NCBI RefSeq assembly: GCF_029542785.1
Contig: NC_083370.1
Location: 62,001-126,000, forward strand
Direction: 5' to 3'
DNA from: Malassezia japonica
Taxonomy: Eukaryota > Basidiomycota > Malasseziomycetes > Malasseziales > Malasseziaceae
DNA: 64,000 nucleotides
Part shown: piece after piece, positions 7,727 through 16,871 of the stretch
How positions within the stretch are numbered: position 1 is the first letter of the stretch
Layout of the letters: each line of letters begins with the position of its first letter
Program-made: the position numbers and the translations under genes
Notes under the pieces: generated by a model
What the model saw: only the letters and a program-made list of their open reading frames with translations
The model's database searches: none
What the model was told of the DNA's origin: nothing

Positions 7727-9598
7727 CTACCAGAGTGCACGGCGCTCGCGGCGCTCCTCAGCGGCGATACGCTTGTTCATACCCCACGTGGCGCGCTTGA
7801 GCTCGGTCTCGGCGCGGCGGGCACTGCGCACCTCCTTTGGCGCCGGAGCGACGATCGAGATAAAGGTCGGCGAGCAGCCAAACTGCTTGGCAAGCACACC
7901 GGCCGTGTTCTTAAAAGGGTCCTGCGCACGGAGCTGCTGCACCTGCGCAATCTGCTCAGCGCTCAGCGTGCTGGAGGCGTTGCGCGCCTGGCGGTGCTGC
8001 TTGCGCAGGAGCGGCGGCAGCTGCTGCGAGGCCGACTCGTTGGCGCTCTCGAACAGCGCGTCGGCGCCCTCGACCGTCGCGCGGCTCGACTCGGGCGTCG
8101 GAGGGGTGCGTGCAATGAACGTCTCGCCGGTGGCGAGGGGGAAGCGGGCGGCCTCGCCCTTGTCGAGCGGATCACGCGGGCGGCGCACCGGCGCGTTGCG
8201 CTGCGCAGCCGTGCTCGTCGAGAAAGCGCGCGGGCGGTTCAGCGCGCTGGTCGTGTATGAACGGCGACCAAAGCTCCAGCCCTTCGGGCCGGCCCACGTG
8301 CCCTTGACAAAGTTGTTGTAGTACACCCAAGGGAAGAAGTCCTTCTTCAGGTAGTAGAAGGCCGTCTGCGGCTTGGCCTGGTCGAGGCCAAAGTTGGCAA
8401 AAGTCTCCTTCGGCACACCGCCATACTTGAACTCGGCGAGGAGCACCTTGCCGTACTCGGTGATGAGCGGGCACGAGGTGTAGCCGTCATAGTCGGCGAT
8501 CGGCGACTTGCTCTCGAGCGCGCGCAGGAGGTTATCGACGAGCACCGGTGCCTCGCCGGTGATGGCAGCGGCCGTCTTGCTGGTCGGCAGCGACGAGGCG
8601 TCGCCGATCGCCCAGATGTTCTTGTAGTGGATGTGCTGCAAAGTCGACTGGTTCACGTTGGCGTAGCCCGCCTCGTTCGCCAGACTGGAGTTCTTGAGGA
8701 ACGCAGGCGGCGCCATGGTCGGCGTCGCGTGCAAAAAGTCAAACGGCAGGCGCACCTTTTCGCCGTCAGGGCGCGCAAAGACGGCCGTCGAGCCATTGTC
8801 CTCGATCGCGACGAGGTTGTGCTGGAACAGGCCACCGACGCCGCGCTCCTCACGCAGCTGGTTGAGCACCTCGCTGTACTTCGGCACACCGAACATCACC
8901 GGGAGGCCGGTGGCAAAGTCGATCTGGATCGGGGAGTTGGCGTCGTGCGGCTTGTAGAGACCGGCCTTGGTCCAGAGGTCGGTGGCGAACCACATGATCT
9001 TTTGCGGCGCACCCGCGCACTTGATCGGCGAGGCGGGCTGCGTAAAGATCGCGCGGCCCTGCTTGAACTTGTTGATCTTGCCGTAGACCTGGTCGACCGA
9101 GTCGTAGGTGTAGATCGAGGCGACCTTGGACGCCGGGTCGTCGAGGGCCTGGCGCAGGCCCGGGATGTCGTCGAGCGTGATCTCAAAGCCCGGCGCGACG
9201 ACGAGCTGCTCGTAGGTCAGCTTCTCGCCGCTCTGGGTCGAGACCTGGTTCTGCTCCGGCGCAAAGGTCGACACCTTGTCGGTGTACAGCTGGATCTTGG
9301 GATCGAGCAGCGACTTGGTCGGGCGGCGCAGCGCCTCGCGCGACGTCAGGCCACCGCCCACGAGCGTCCAGCCCGGCTGGTAGTGGTGCCACTCGGACGG
9401 CTCGACGATCGCAATGTCGTTCTGCGCAAACTTGCCCGAGCGCAAAAGCTGGTGCGAGACGGTGAGACCGGCCGTGCCGCCACCGACGACAACGACCTTG
9501 TGCGCAGCATCAGCAACACGGGCAGACGTGGAGAAGAGATGGGCCATACCGGCCTGCTTCGGCAGAGCCGTAACGCGCTTGGCTCCCAGCAGCATCAT
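7727..9598 (-). CDS. Sulfide:quinone oxidoreductase fused to mitoribosomal protein mL58 (MRPL20)
   Basis: One uninterrupted frame of 623 aa. Residues ~1-440 are a mitochondrial sulfide:quinone oxidoreductase, which oxidises sulfide and passes electrons to ubiquinone: presequence-like start (MMLLGAKRVTALPKQAG), FAD motif VVVVGGGTAG at ~35-44, KCAGAPQK and YTSCPL carrying the two family cysteines, and AIGDASSLPTSKTAAA. The domain ends KGTWAGPKGWSF. Residues ~445-480 (RRSYTTSALNRPRAFSTST) look like a second presequence, and ~545-623 match fungal MRP-L20/mL58 (SAEQIAQVQQLRAQDP, LAKQFGCSPTFISIVAP, EERRERRALW). No Met lies between the modules, so mL58 has no start of its own. Inference: a tandem precursor that may be cut inside mitochondria. 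The start at 9598 is the first ATG; upstream TTG at 9610 is ignored. Confidence 0.88.
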   Translation of the reverse strand: MMLLGAKRVTALPKQAGMAHLFSTSARVADAAHKVVVVGGGTAGLTVSHQLLRSGKFAQNDIAIVEPSEWHHYQPGWTLVGGGLTSREALRRPTKSLLDPKIQLYTDKVSTFAPEQNQVSTQSGEKLTYEQLVVAPGFEITLDDIPGLRQALDDPASKVASIYTYDSVDQVYGKINKFKQGRAIFTQPASPIKCAGAPQKIMWFATDLWTKAGLYKPHDANSPIQIDFATGLPVMFGVPKYSEVLNQLREERGVGGLFQHNLVAIEDNGSTAVFARPDGEKVRLPFDFLHATPTMAPPAFLKNSSLANEAGYANVNQSTLQHIHYKNIWAIGDASSLPTSKTAAAITGEAPVLVDNLLRALESKSPIADYDGYTSCPLITEYGKVLLAEFKYGGVPKETFANFGLDQAKPQTAFYYLKKDFFPWVYYNNFVKGTWAGPKGWSFGRRSYTTSALNRPRAFSTSTAAQRNAPVRRPRDPLDKGEAARFPLATGETFIARTPPTPESSRATVEGADALFESANESASQQLPPLLRKQHRQARNASSTLSAEQIAQVQQLRAQDPFKNTAGVLAKQFGCSPTFISIVAPAPKEVRSARRAETELKRATWGMNKRIAAEERRERRALW

Positions 9599-9626
9599 GG
9601 TGTGGAACAACCTCGGGGATTATTTT

Positions 9627-9632
9627 CACGTG
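9627..9632. promoter_or_regulatory. TCACGTGA box upstream of the SQR-mL58 gene
   Basis: CACGTG in a TCACGTGAC context, 29 bp upstream of the minus-strand start at 9598. It lies in the 65-bp spacer behind the MFS gene that ends at 9664. Confidence 0.45.
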
Positions 9633-9663
9633 ACATTCGATGGTGCAACCGGCTATGATACAA

Positions 9664-11370
9664 TTAGAGGGCGTCCCTTCCGCGGGGTTCGTAGGGGAGG
9701 AAAAGCATAAGGAGTGCCGAGAGCAGGAAGAAGGACGCGGACACATAAATTGGTGCGACGAACTCCTCGCTCTTATACACGGCAATGAGCGTCGCGACCA
9801 CGCCAAACACGCGCTGGGTGCTCATCGAGAGTCCGTCGCCGGTGCCCCGTTGAGGGGCGGGGAATACCTCGTAGGTGATTGCGTAGAGGATGGCGTACAT
9901 GGCATTTTGGGTAAGGCTTGCTGCGCAGTTCCAGCCAAGCACTGCGCTGGAAGTCTTGGCGGTGGTAAAGAGGAACAAAAAGACACCGGTGAGCACCGTG
10001 AAAAAGGCCATGCTCCAGCGGCGGCCGGCATAGGGCACTTCGACCATCATCGCGGCAAAGATGCTGCCGGGAATACCGCACGCCGCGATCTCGACCAGTT
10101 GGCGGTACTGGTCGGAAAGCGAGTTGGCACCGTCCGAGACACCGGCGTGGCCGAGGTAGATGGCAATGAACGAGTTGTACAGAGGGTATGCGAGACCGAT
10201 CGCGCCCCAGCACGCACAGATGAGCAGCGTGTTGAGCGTCATTTTGGGCGATGCAAAGAGCGCGCTGAGCGGCGAGCGGTGCATCGCGCGGTAGGTCGCC
10301 ATGACCCGGCTGGGGCGCATCGCGTCGCTCCACGCAAAGGACTCGGCGAGCATGCTGCGCTTCGGCTTGGGGACTCGCACCTGGAGCGTCGTCGCGTCTT
10401 TTTCATCTTTCTCCTCGGTACTGGTCTCCGGTTCGGTCTCGAGGTCGACCGTGTGGCCGAGGCCGGCGAGGCGCAGCTTCTCGAGGGTGAGTGTGGTCTT
10501 GCACTTGTTCTCCTTGGCGATAAACTCGATCACTTCAAACGCCTCCTCGACGCGGCCCGTCGCGAGCAGGTACTTGGGCGACTCGGGGATGGGGTAGACA
10601 AAGAAGCGGATCACCCACATGAGCAGCACGACGCCGCCCAGCAGGAACCACGAGTAGCGCCAGCCTGCGTTGTTCTTCCAGGTGCATGTGTCCGCCGAGG
10701 TGCAGTGGTAGTTTGTGATGAACGCCCATCCAATCACCGCGGCAAACAGCTGGCCGAGCGACCAAAAGAGCGAAAGGAAGGTGAGCACCCACTGGTACGG
10801 GCCCGGGATGTACTCGATGAGCATCGCACCGTCCACCGGCAGATTGCCGCCGAGGCCAAGGCCGAGTATCGCGAGCAGCACACACATCGCCGGAAAGTGC
10901 GGCGCGGCGCCGACGGCCACACCAAACACGGCAGAGATGAACAGCGAGATGTTCCACGACGGACGCCGCCCAATAATGTCGGAGCACAGGCCCCAGAAGG
11001 TCGAGCCGACCAAGAGGCCGGCGTACAGAGAAAAGGTTGCAAACGCGACGTGCTTTGGCGTGAATTCCAGCTTGGCCTGGGGGAGCGTCATGGCCAGAAT
11101 CTCGAACCAGATGTTGTCCGCCAGCCAGCCGAAGCCGGCGAGGAACGTAAGTTTGATCTGGAATGCGCCAAAGCCGATCTCCTCGTTGATAGTCTTGTTC
11201 ACGAGGAGCACCTGGCGCTCGTACTGCGTCGAAACGCCGAGCTCCTTTGCGACGAGCGTGTGCGAGTCCACAGATTCCTCGTCGTCTACCACACGCGCGC
11301 GCTCCACGTCGGGCACGTCACTTTCGACGCGCACCGACCTCCTCGCTGCCTCCGCTCCAGTACCACGCAT
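9664..11370 (-). CDS. MFS transporter, sugar-porter/SV2-like
   Basis: Predicted plasma-membrane or organelle transporter of the major facilitator superfamily; the substrate is not evident. Single exon, 568 aa. Seen: an N-terminal tail of ~75 polar residues, FGAFQIKLTFLAGFGWLADNIWFEI opening helix 1 (written in two halves: FGAFQIKLTF and LAGFGWLADNIWFEI), the loop motif GLCSDIIGRRPSW, a long luminal or external loop with paired Cys (NYHCTSADTCTW), PESPKYLLATGR after helix 6, a charged central loop, and APQRGTGDGL late in the second half. This pattern matches fungal SV2/SLC22-like MFS proteins. The ATG at 11370 is used because the preceding in-frame start is GTG. It is divergent from MGM101. 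Confidence 0.8.
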   Translation of the reverse strand: MRGTGAEAARRSVRVESDVPDVERARVVDDEESVDSHTLVAKELGVSTQYERQVLLVNKTINEEIGFGAFQIKLTFLAGFGWLADNIWFEILAMTLPQAKLEFTPKHVAFATFSLYAGLLVGSTFWGLCSDIIGRRPSWNISLFISAVFGVAVGAAPHFPAMCVLLAILGLGLGGNLPVDGAMLIEYIPGPYQWVLTFLSLFWSLGQLFAAVIGWAFITNYHCTSADTCTWKNNAGWRYSWFLLGGVVLLMWVIRFFVYPIPESPKYLLATGRVEEAFEVIEFIAKENKCKTTLTLEKLRLAGLGHTVDLETEPETSTEEKDEKDATTLQVRVPKPKRSMLAESFAWSDAMRPSRVMATYRAMHRSPLSALFASPKMTLNTLLICACWGAIGLAYPLYNSFIAIYLGHAGVSDGANSLSDQYRQLVEIAACGIPGSIFAAMMVEVPYAGRRWSMAFFTVLTGVFLFLFTTAKTSSAVLGWNCAASLTQNAMYAILYAITYEVFPAPQRGTGDGLSMSTQRVFGVVATLIAVYKSEEFVAPIYVSASFFLLSALLMLFLPYEPRGRDAL

Positions 11371-11419
11371 CACGACAAGGAGCGCGTTGGGAAAAAAGCG
11401 CAGTCAGCCGGCGTCTGAA

Positions 11420-11425
11420 CACGTG
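11420..11425. promoter_or_regulatory. CACGTGAC box in the MFS/MGM101 promoter
   Basis: CACGTG followed by ACG, 20 bp upstream of the MGM101 ATG at 11446, within a 75-bp divergent promoter. Same TGACG-flanked form as the box between TAF2 and MED7. Confidence 0.45.
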
Positions 11426-11445
11426 ACGTTTTCTACCTCCTGACG

Positions 11446-12165
11446 ATGCTGCGTGGGTCCGTGCCAGTGCGCGCATGGACGCGTACCGCGTCGAGCGCTG
11501 TGCCGCGTGCTGCGGCGCCGGCGAGTGCCCCTGCGCGCGCCGCGCCAAGTGCTGCCGCACCGCCGCGCGCTGCGGCGCCGAAGAACGACGACGCGCCGGC
11601 GCCACAGGAAGAGCCGCCGGCGCCCGAGATCGACTGGCGCAACGGCTTTGAAGGCATTGGGCTGCGCCCGTTTCCGCAGGAGGCGGCGAGGGTGCTTGTG
11701 CAGCCGCTGGAGAAGGACGATGTCGAAATCAAGCCCGACGGGCTGCTGTACCTGCCCGAGATCAAGTACCGCCGCATTCTCAACCGTGCCTTTGGGCCGG
11801 GCGGCTGGGGGCTCGTGCCCCGTGGCGACCTCGAGGTCGGCCAGGGCATCGTGAGCCGTGACTGGGCGCTGGTGTGCATGGGGCGCTTCGTGTCGACCGC
11901 CAAGGGCGAGCAGGAGTTTTTCCGGCCCAGTGGCGTGTCGACCGCGAGCGAAGGCGCCAAGTCGAATGCGCTGATGCGCTGTTGCAAGGACCTCGGCATT
12001 GCGTCTGAGTTGTGGGATCCCCGGTTCATCCGGCAATTCAAGGCGAAGCACTGCGTTGAGGTGTGGGCCGCCGGCACCGACGGCAAGAAGAAGAAGCTGT
12101 GGCGGCGCAAGGACGATGCGCCGCTGGAATACCCCTACAAGGAGAGCGGCGTCGTTTCCAGATAG
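11446..12165 (+). CDS. MGM101: Mitochondrial genome maintenance protein MGM101
   Basis: MGM101 is a Rad52-like single-strand annealing protein of mitochondrial nucleoids. Single exon, 239 aa. Seen: an Arg/Ala/Pro-rich presequence ([14 protein letters not shown]) and low-complexity linker to ~60, then the conserved core: [75 protein letters not shown] and the C-terminal basic [10 protein letters not shown]. Core length and motif order agree with the yeast protein. It converges on RRP3 across a 209-bp spacer. Confidence 0.96.
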   Translation: MLRGSVPVRAWTRTASSAVPRAAAPASAPARAAPSAAAPPRAAAPKNDDAPAPQEEPPAPEIDWRNGFEGIGLRPFPQEAARVLVQPLEKDDVEIKPDGLLYLPEIKYRRILNRAFGPGGWGLVPRGDLEVGQGIVSRDWALVCMGRFVSTAKGEQEFFRPSGVSTASEGAKSNALMRCCKDLGIASELWDPRFIRQFKAKHCVEVWAAGTDGKKKKLWRRKDDAPLEYPYKESGVVSR

Positions 12166-12374
12166 AGCATTGTATGTATTGTGCGCAAGCGAAGCGTTGG
12201 AACATGGAAAGAACGTAAAGTCGGCTGGCGTGCCGGACAGAGCAACGACGCAGCGTATCCTATTCCAATACCCGCTGCTCCTAAAGCCTCGCGCAGGACG
12301 GCACGTTCCAAAGACGCTGTTGACGGCCCTATTGCGCCGCTCTCTGTAGCCAGCCACGAGCTCCTATGAATACA

Positions 12375-13811
12375 CTACCTGCGCTTCTTGCCGCCCTTGG
12401 CCTTGCTGCGGTACGAGCCCGCCTGGACGACGTCGTCGTCCCGGTCGCGGTCGTCGTCCATGCCTGCCGCCATGCGGCGCTTGCGCTTGCCCGCGCCGCC
12501 CGCGCCGCCCAGCCCCTTTTCTTGGAGCTCGCGGATGGCGGCACGCTGCGCCTCGCCCACGCGCTCCGAGAGAAGCATGACCATCTCGCGGTCGTTTGCG
12601 CCCGGGAACTCGGCGAGCTTCTTGCCGATCGCCGCCTCGATACGCTGCAGGAGCTCGACGTCGTACTGCGTCACGAGCGTGACACTGCGTCCCTGGCGTC
12701 CCGCACGCGCCGTACGACCGACGCGGTGGATATAGTCTTTGGAGTGCGTCGGGATATCAAAGTTCACGACCAAGTCCACGGCCGGGATATCGAGACCGCG
12801 CGCCGCGACATCGGTGCACACCATGATGTTGCGCCCCCCCGACTTGAACTTGTTCAGCGCCCCGAGACGTGCGGTCTGCGAGAGCTGGCCGTGCAGCGGA
12901 ATGGCCGAGAAGCCGAGCATGCGCAGCATCACCGCGAGCCGCTGTGCGTCGTTCACGGTGCGTGTAAAGACGATGATCGAGTGCCCCGCCTGCTCGTTGG
13001 CGAGAAAGACGAGGTACGTGTCCTTGTGCGCAAACGGCATAAAGAGGTAGTACTGGTGCAGCGTCGAGACCGTCGAGTACTTTGTGCCGATTTCCACACG
13101 CACCGGGCTGCGCAGCGAGGCGCGCTGCAGCTTGGCGACCTTGGTCGTCATCGTGGCACTAAAGAGCATCGTGCGGCGGTCTTTTGGGATATTCTGCAGG
13201 AGCTTGTCGATAATCGGCCCAAAGTCGAGATCGAGCAAGCGGTCGGCCTCGTCCATGACGAGGTACTTGAGGCCACGCAAACTAAAGCCCTTGGTATTTT
13301 CCAGGTGGTCCTGCAGACGGCCCGGCGTCGCGACAATGACGTGCGGCCGCTTCGACAGCGCGATCGACTGGCTCATCATGTCCATGCCACCGACGATCGT
13401 CGCACAGCGTGCACCGATCGTCGCACCCAGCGCCTCGATCTGCTGCGCAATCTGGTAGGACAATTCACGCGTCGGCGCCAGGACACACGCAAAGAACGGG
13501 CGCGGATTGTCCCACAGCGCCTGCAGGATCGGAATACTAAATGCGGCCGTCTTGCCGCTACCCGTCTGCGCGAGACCGATCACGTCGCGGCCCTGCAGCG
13601 CCTCGGGAATGGCCTTGGCCTGGATCGCGGTCGGCTTGGTAAAGTGCATTTTATCGCATGCCTCGCACAGCGGCTCGATCACGCCGAGCTCTTTAAAGGT
13701 CGACGGAAGCTCTTCCTGCTCCTGCTCCTTCTCCTGCTCCGCGTGTCCCTCCTCCGAACGCTCGTCCGCGCTGCGCTCGGACCCCGTCTGCTCGTCCCAC
13801 TCGTCCGCCAT
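12375..13811 (-). CDS. RRP3: DEAD-box RNA helicase RRP3 (DDX47)
   Basis: ATP-dependent RNA helicase of the nucleolus for 18S rRNA maturation. Single exon, 478 aa. Seen: an acidic Glu-rich N-terminus, Q-motif region ([16 protein letters not shown]), motif I AQTGSGKT at 81-88, [27 protein letters not shown], then helicase domain 2 with [42 protein letters not shown] and [13 protein letters not shown]. The C-terminus is a basic nucleolar-type tail ([16 protein letters not shown]). The motif wording ([25 protein letters not shown]) fits RRP3 better than other DEAD proteins. The ATG at 13811 is the one preceding the acidic N-terminus; the frame is open further upstream but overlaps the divergent gene. 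Confidence 0.93.
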   Translation of the reverse strand: MADEWDEQTGSERSADERSEEGHAEQEKEQEQEELPSTFKELGVIEPLCEACDKMHFTKPTAIQAKAIPEALQGRDVIGLAQTGSGKTAAFSIPILQALWDNPRPFFACVLAPTRELSYQIAQQIEALGATIGARCATIVGGMDMMSQSIALSKRPHVIVATPGRLQDHLENTKGFSLRGLKYLVMDEADRLLDLDFGPIIDKLLQNIPKDRRTMLFSATMTTKVAKLQRASLRSPVRVEIGTKYSTVSTLHQYYLFMPFAHKDTYLVFLANEQAGHSIIVFTRTVNDAQRLAVMLRMLGFSAIPLHGQLSQTARLGALNKFKSGGRNIMVCTDVAARGLDIPAVDLVVNFDIPTHSKDYIHRVGRTARAGRQGRSVTLVTQYDVELLQRIEAAIGKKLAEFPGANDREMVMLLSERVGEAQRAAIRELQEKGLGGAGGAGKRKRRMAAGMDDDRDRDDDVVQAGSYRSKAKGGKKRR

Positions 13812-13834
13812 CGTGGAAACTTTTTCCTCCACAC

Positions 13835-13840
13835 CACGTG
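13835..13840. promoter_or_regulatory. CACGTG box in a 53-bp divergent promoter
   Basis: CACGTG (CCACGTGGC context) lies between the RRP3 start at 13811 and the Pro-rich gene start at 13865. Confidence 0.45.
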
Positions 13841-13864
13841 GCAACAGGTCCGTGTCCTGCCACG

Positions 13865-14263
13865 ATGCCGTGGGATCAATGGCGGCATGACCTGAACGAC
13901 AAGTTTGATCGTCTCGGCGAAGACAAGATGAGCAAGCTGCGCGGAAACCGCTCGCAAAACTCGTCGTACGAGGAGCGTATCGCATCGTTCCGTAGCGGAG
14001 GGGGTGCGAGCGGCACGGTGGGCGGTGCTCCCCGCCCACGCATGGTGCCTCCGCCGCCGCCCGGCGGGAGCAAGCCGGCGGGCTATGCGGCGGCTGCCCC
14101 TGTGGCGGCTGCGGCTGCGCCTGAAGAGGATGTGCCGCCGTATGAGCCGCCGGCGAGCACGCACATCGAGTTTTCGCGCTTTACGGAAAAAGACAAGCAG
14201 GCGTTCTTTGCCATGCTCGACGAGTACTTTGCCAAGCGCACGGATACGTCGGATATGTGGTAA
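13865..14263 (+). CDS. Small proline-rich protein, function unknown
   Basis: Single exon, 132 aa. Seen: an N-terminal helical segment ([18 protein letters not shown]), [10 protein letters not shown], a proline tract (MVPPPPPGG) and Ala-rich linker of the SH3- or profilin-binding kind, PPYEPP, and a C-terminal [20 protein letters not shown] that looks conserved. An actin-cytoskeleton adaptor role is possible but not shown. The stop at 14261-14263 overlaps a perfect GTAAGT donor at 14260, and a CTAAC branch box and AG acceptors follow, so splicing into the kinase frame cannot be excluded. The kinase ATG is only 20 bp downstream. Confidence 0.6.
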   Translation: MPWDQWRHDLNDKFDRLGEDKMSKLRGNRSQNSSYEERIASFRSGGGASGTVGGAPRPRMVPPPPPGGSKPAGYAAAAPVAAAAAPEEDVPPYEPPASTHIEFSRFTEKDKQAFFAMLDEYFAKRTDTSDMW

Positions 14264-14283
14264 GTCGTTGCTGCGCGAGGGAC

Positions 14284-15537
14284 ATGACTAACTGGGCTTG
14301 GCCAGATAGGCTCGACGATCCCTTTGATGCCAAGAGCCTGCTGCCCGTCGGCCACGGCCTCTGCTCCCTCGTGCACAAGGCCCCGCTGGTCGTCCAGAGC
14401 GATATCGTAGAGCGCCACGGCGGCGTGCCCGGATTCTTGTGCCTGAAGCAGGTCGACGTCGACGAGCAGAATCCTCCTCACAATGTCCAGCACGAACTCG
14501 ACCTGATGAAGCGCCTGCGGCACGAGAACCTCTCGGCCCTGCTTGCGGCGTTTACCGAGACCCCCGACTCTTTTACTACTGTATATTACCTTGCGATGCC
14601 CTTGTACCCCGTCCTCCTTTCGGCTATCCTGGACGACGAACGCTTCCACCCCGGCCTCGCGCCGTTTCCGGCCGCCGATCAGCAGGACGAGGCGTGGCCC
14701 GCGCTGCTCCAAGGCCGTACACACGCCGGCTTTGTGCTGCAGTCGATGCGCGAGCTCCTCAGCGCGGTCGCGTACCTGCACGCCGAAAAAGTCGCGCACC
14801 GCGACCTGAAGCCCGCGAATGTCATGCTCGGCGCCGACGGCCGCGTGCGCCTGATCGACCTCGGCGTCGCCTGGTCATCGGGCATGCACGAGGCGGCACA
14901 GTTCGCCAACGAGCACAAAACCGACTTGCAGCTCGCGCGGATCAGCGAGGTGGGCACCGGCGCGTACCGTGCACCGGAGCTCCTCTTTGCGCCGCAGCAC
15001 GGCTACAATGCGCTGCAGTCGGACATGTGGTCGCTTGGTGTACTGATTTCGAGCTTCTTTACGCGCCTCGAGCAGGTCCCAAGCGCCGACTACGACGACG
15101 AGGAGGACTGGAGCGAGTCGCACACCGGGTTCAAGCCGTGGGAGCAGGCGCTCTGGCCCAAGCCGCCGCTGCACACGCCGGGCACGCTGCGCCGGGCGGC
15201 GCGGAACGTGACGCGTCGCGCGACGCTCTTTGATGCATCGCGCGGCGATATCGGCTATGCCGGCGACGTGTTCAGCGTGCTGGGCCTGCCGAGCGACGTG
15301 GCCGCCTGGCCGGAAGCCGCGCACTTTCAGCCACCGCTGCACCAGTTTCCGTTTGTGCCGCACGCCGGCACAAAAGACCTGCTGGGGCGCCTGCCGGAGC
15401 TCGCCGAGCTCGCGCGCGTGCCGTCCGACGAGGCCGCGGCGCTGCACGCTTTCAGCGTGGAATGGCTGCCGCGCCTCGTGCAGCTCTCGGCGCGCGAGCG
15501 CCCGACGGCGCAGACGCTCCTGGACGCGCTATGCTAG
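14284..15537 (+). CDS. Serine/threonine kinase, CDK-activating (Csk1/Cak1)-like
   Basis: 417 aa single-exon kinase. Seen: a degenerate glycine loop (LLPVGHGLCSLVHKA), LCLKQVDV with the ATP-binding Lys, HRDLKPANVML catalytic loop, LIDLGVAW in place of DFG (Asp kept, Phe replaced by Leu), VGTGAYRAPELLF activation segment and DMWSLGVLISSFFT. The GxYRAPELLF wording and unusual DLG suit the fungal Csk1/Cak1 group that phosphorylates CDKs; I infer this from motifs only. There is a long insert rich in Asp/Glu after the DxWSLG motif. The ATG at 14284 is the only one before the glycine loop. Its stop overlaps that of OMA1 on the other strand. Confidence 0.75.
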   Translation: MTNWAWPDRLDDPFDAKSLLPVGHGLCSLVHKAPLVVQSDIVERHGGVPGFLCLKQVDVDEQNPPHNVQHELDLMKRLRHENLSALLAAFTETPDSFTTVYYLAMPLYPVLLSAILDDERFHPGLAPFPAADQQDEAWPALLQGRTHAGFVLQSMRELLSAVAYLHAEKVAHRDLKPANVMLGADGRVRLIDLGVAWSSGMHEAAQFANEHKTDLQLARISEVGTGAYRAPELLFAPQHGYNALQSDMWSLGVLISSFFTRLEQVPSADYDDEEDWSESHTGFKPWEQALWPKPPLHTPGTLRRAARNVTRRATLFDASRGDIGYAGDVFSVLGLPSDVAAWPEAAHFQPPLHQFPFVPHAGTKDLLGRLPELAELARVPSDEAAALHAFSVEWLPRLVQLSARERPTAQTLLDALC

Positions 15538-16711
15538 CTACGCTGCCACGGCAGGGCGGCGGCAAACGCCGAGGCGTCGCCACACCCACTCGATCTATAC
15601 AGTTGCTCGGCTTTGGGCAGCTGCCATGAGTCTCGCGACATACCCATTCTTTAATGTGCTCGATCCGCCGGCTGTTGACGGGGTGCGTCGAGAGCAGCCC
15701 TTGCGCGCTCTCGGCGATGCCCCCGTGCTCCTCGCCCTTGTTCATCCGGCGCCAGAAATTCACTGCCTTGTCGGGGTTGTAGCATGCCTGCGACATGATT
15801 CGTAGACCCAGGAAATCCGCCTCACTCTCCATCTTGCGCGAGTTCGGTAGGGACATGAGCAGGTTCAGCGCGATGCGGCTCAGGCCCACGTCAAAGCCCA
15901 CCAAGTCGAGCAGGAAGCCGAGCGCCATGACCACCTTGTAGCCCGACATCTTTTCCGCCGAGTGGCGTGCAAGCTGGTGTGCAATTTCGTGCGCCATGAC
16001 GGTCGCAAGGCCGTCGTCGTCCTCGCACACCGGGAGGATGCCGGTAAAAACAAAGATGCTGCCGCCCGGCAGCGCAAACGCATTCTGCTGGGAGTCGCGG
16101 ATGACGTGCACGGACCATTGCGTGGGCGGCGCATGCGGCGCGCGCTCCGCGTCCAGCTCCTTGCACGCCTGGATGATGCGATTCGCGACGCGGCGCACAC
16201 GCACGCTATCCGGCGCCGACGGCGAGAGCAGCTGGCCTTGGTACTGCCGCATGGTCTCTTCGTACGCCTGGTGGCCCATACGCAGCTCCTCCGGGATGCC
16301 GACGTCCATAAAGCGCCAACGGCCGGTCGACGGCACCTTGTGCAGGTTGAACACGTAGTATACGCCTGCGCCTCCTGCCACGATCACGATCAGCACGAGG
16401 CGGGGGTGCGCTTGGGCCGTGCGCTGACCGTGCGAGGCGGCATTCTGCGCAGGGTATGCCTCGTACTGCTGCTGCCGAGGATACCGGCTCACCGGCTGGT
16501 ACCCATACTGCTGCTGTTGTATGCGCTCCTTCTTGAGCTGCTCCTCGGCGCCTTGGCGAAGCAGCTCGGCAAAGAGCTCGCCTTGCGTCTTGGGCCGCCG
16601 AGGATCCTGCCGCGCGATGATCCGTGCACTATGGAAAGATTGACGCAATGGTACGCGTCTCCCCACACTGCGCACAGCTGCGCAACGTACGCCGCCCAGT
16701 AGGCCCTGCAT
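15534..16711 (-). CDS. OMA1: Mitochondrial inner-membrane metallopeptidase OMA1
   Basis: OMA1 is a stress-activated zinc protease of the mitochondrial inner membrane. Exons 15644-16711 and 15534-15620 (23-nt intron) give 384 aa. Seen: an Arg/Ser-rich presequence (MQGLLGGVRCAAVRSVGRR), a Gln/Tyr-rich linker, one membrane helix (LVLIVIVAGGAGVYYVF), peptidase M48 core with HEIAH at 241-245, the third zinc ligand in ESEADFLGL, and STHPVNSRRIEHIKEW. Splicing replaces a non-homologous 3' extension by LPKAEQLYRSSGC, the normal family ending. The stop codon overlaps the kinase stop in the palindrome CTAG at 15534-15537. The ATG at 16711 follows an in-frame TTG. Confidence 0.93.
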
Positions 16712-16763
16712 CGCGATCCACAAATGAAGCGTCGTGGTGCACCCCGGCGCCGCCTTGCAGATT

Positions 16764-16783
16764 ATGTATGATTAGTCATACAT
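16764..16783. repeat. 8-bp inverted repeat in the OMA1/permease promoter
   Basis: ATGTATGA-ttag-TCATACAT, a perfect 8-bp inverted repeat with a 4-bp spacer, in the 160-bp divergent region. Such symmetry would fit a dimeric transcription factor site; no factor can be named. Confidence 0.4.
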
Positions 16784-16871
16784 TTGCATACCGAGACCCT
16801 GTGCTTAGGTTGGTTATAGGGCGATTCCACCTGCGCTGGAGCAGCACGCAACCAAACTTTTTTTACCCACC

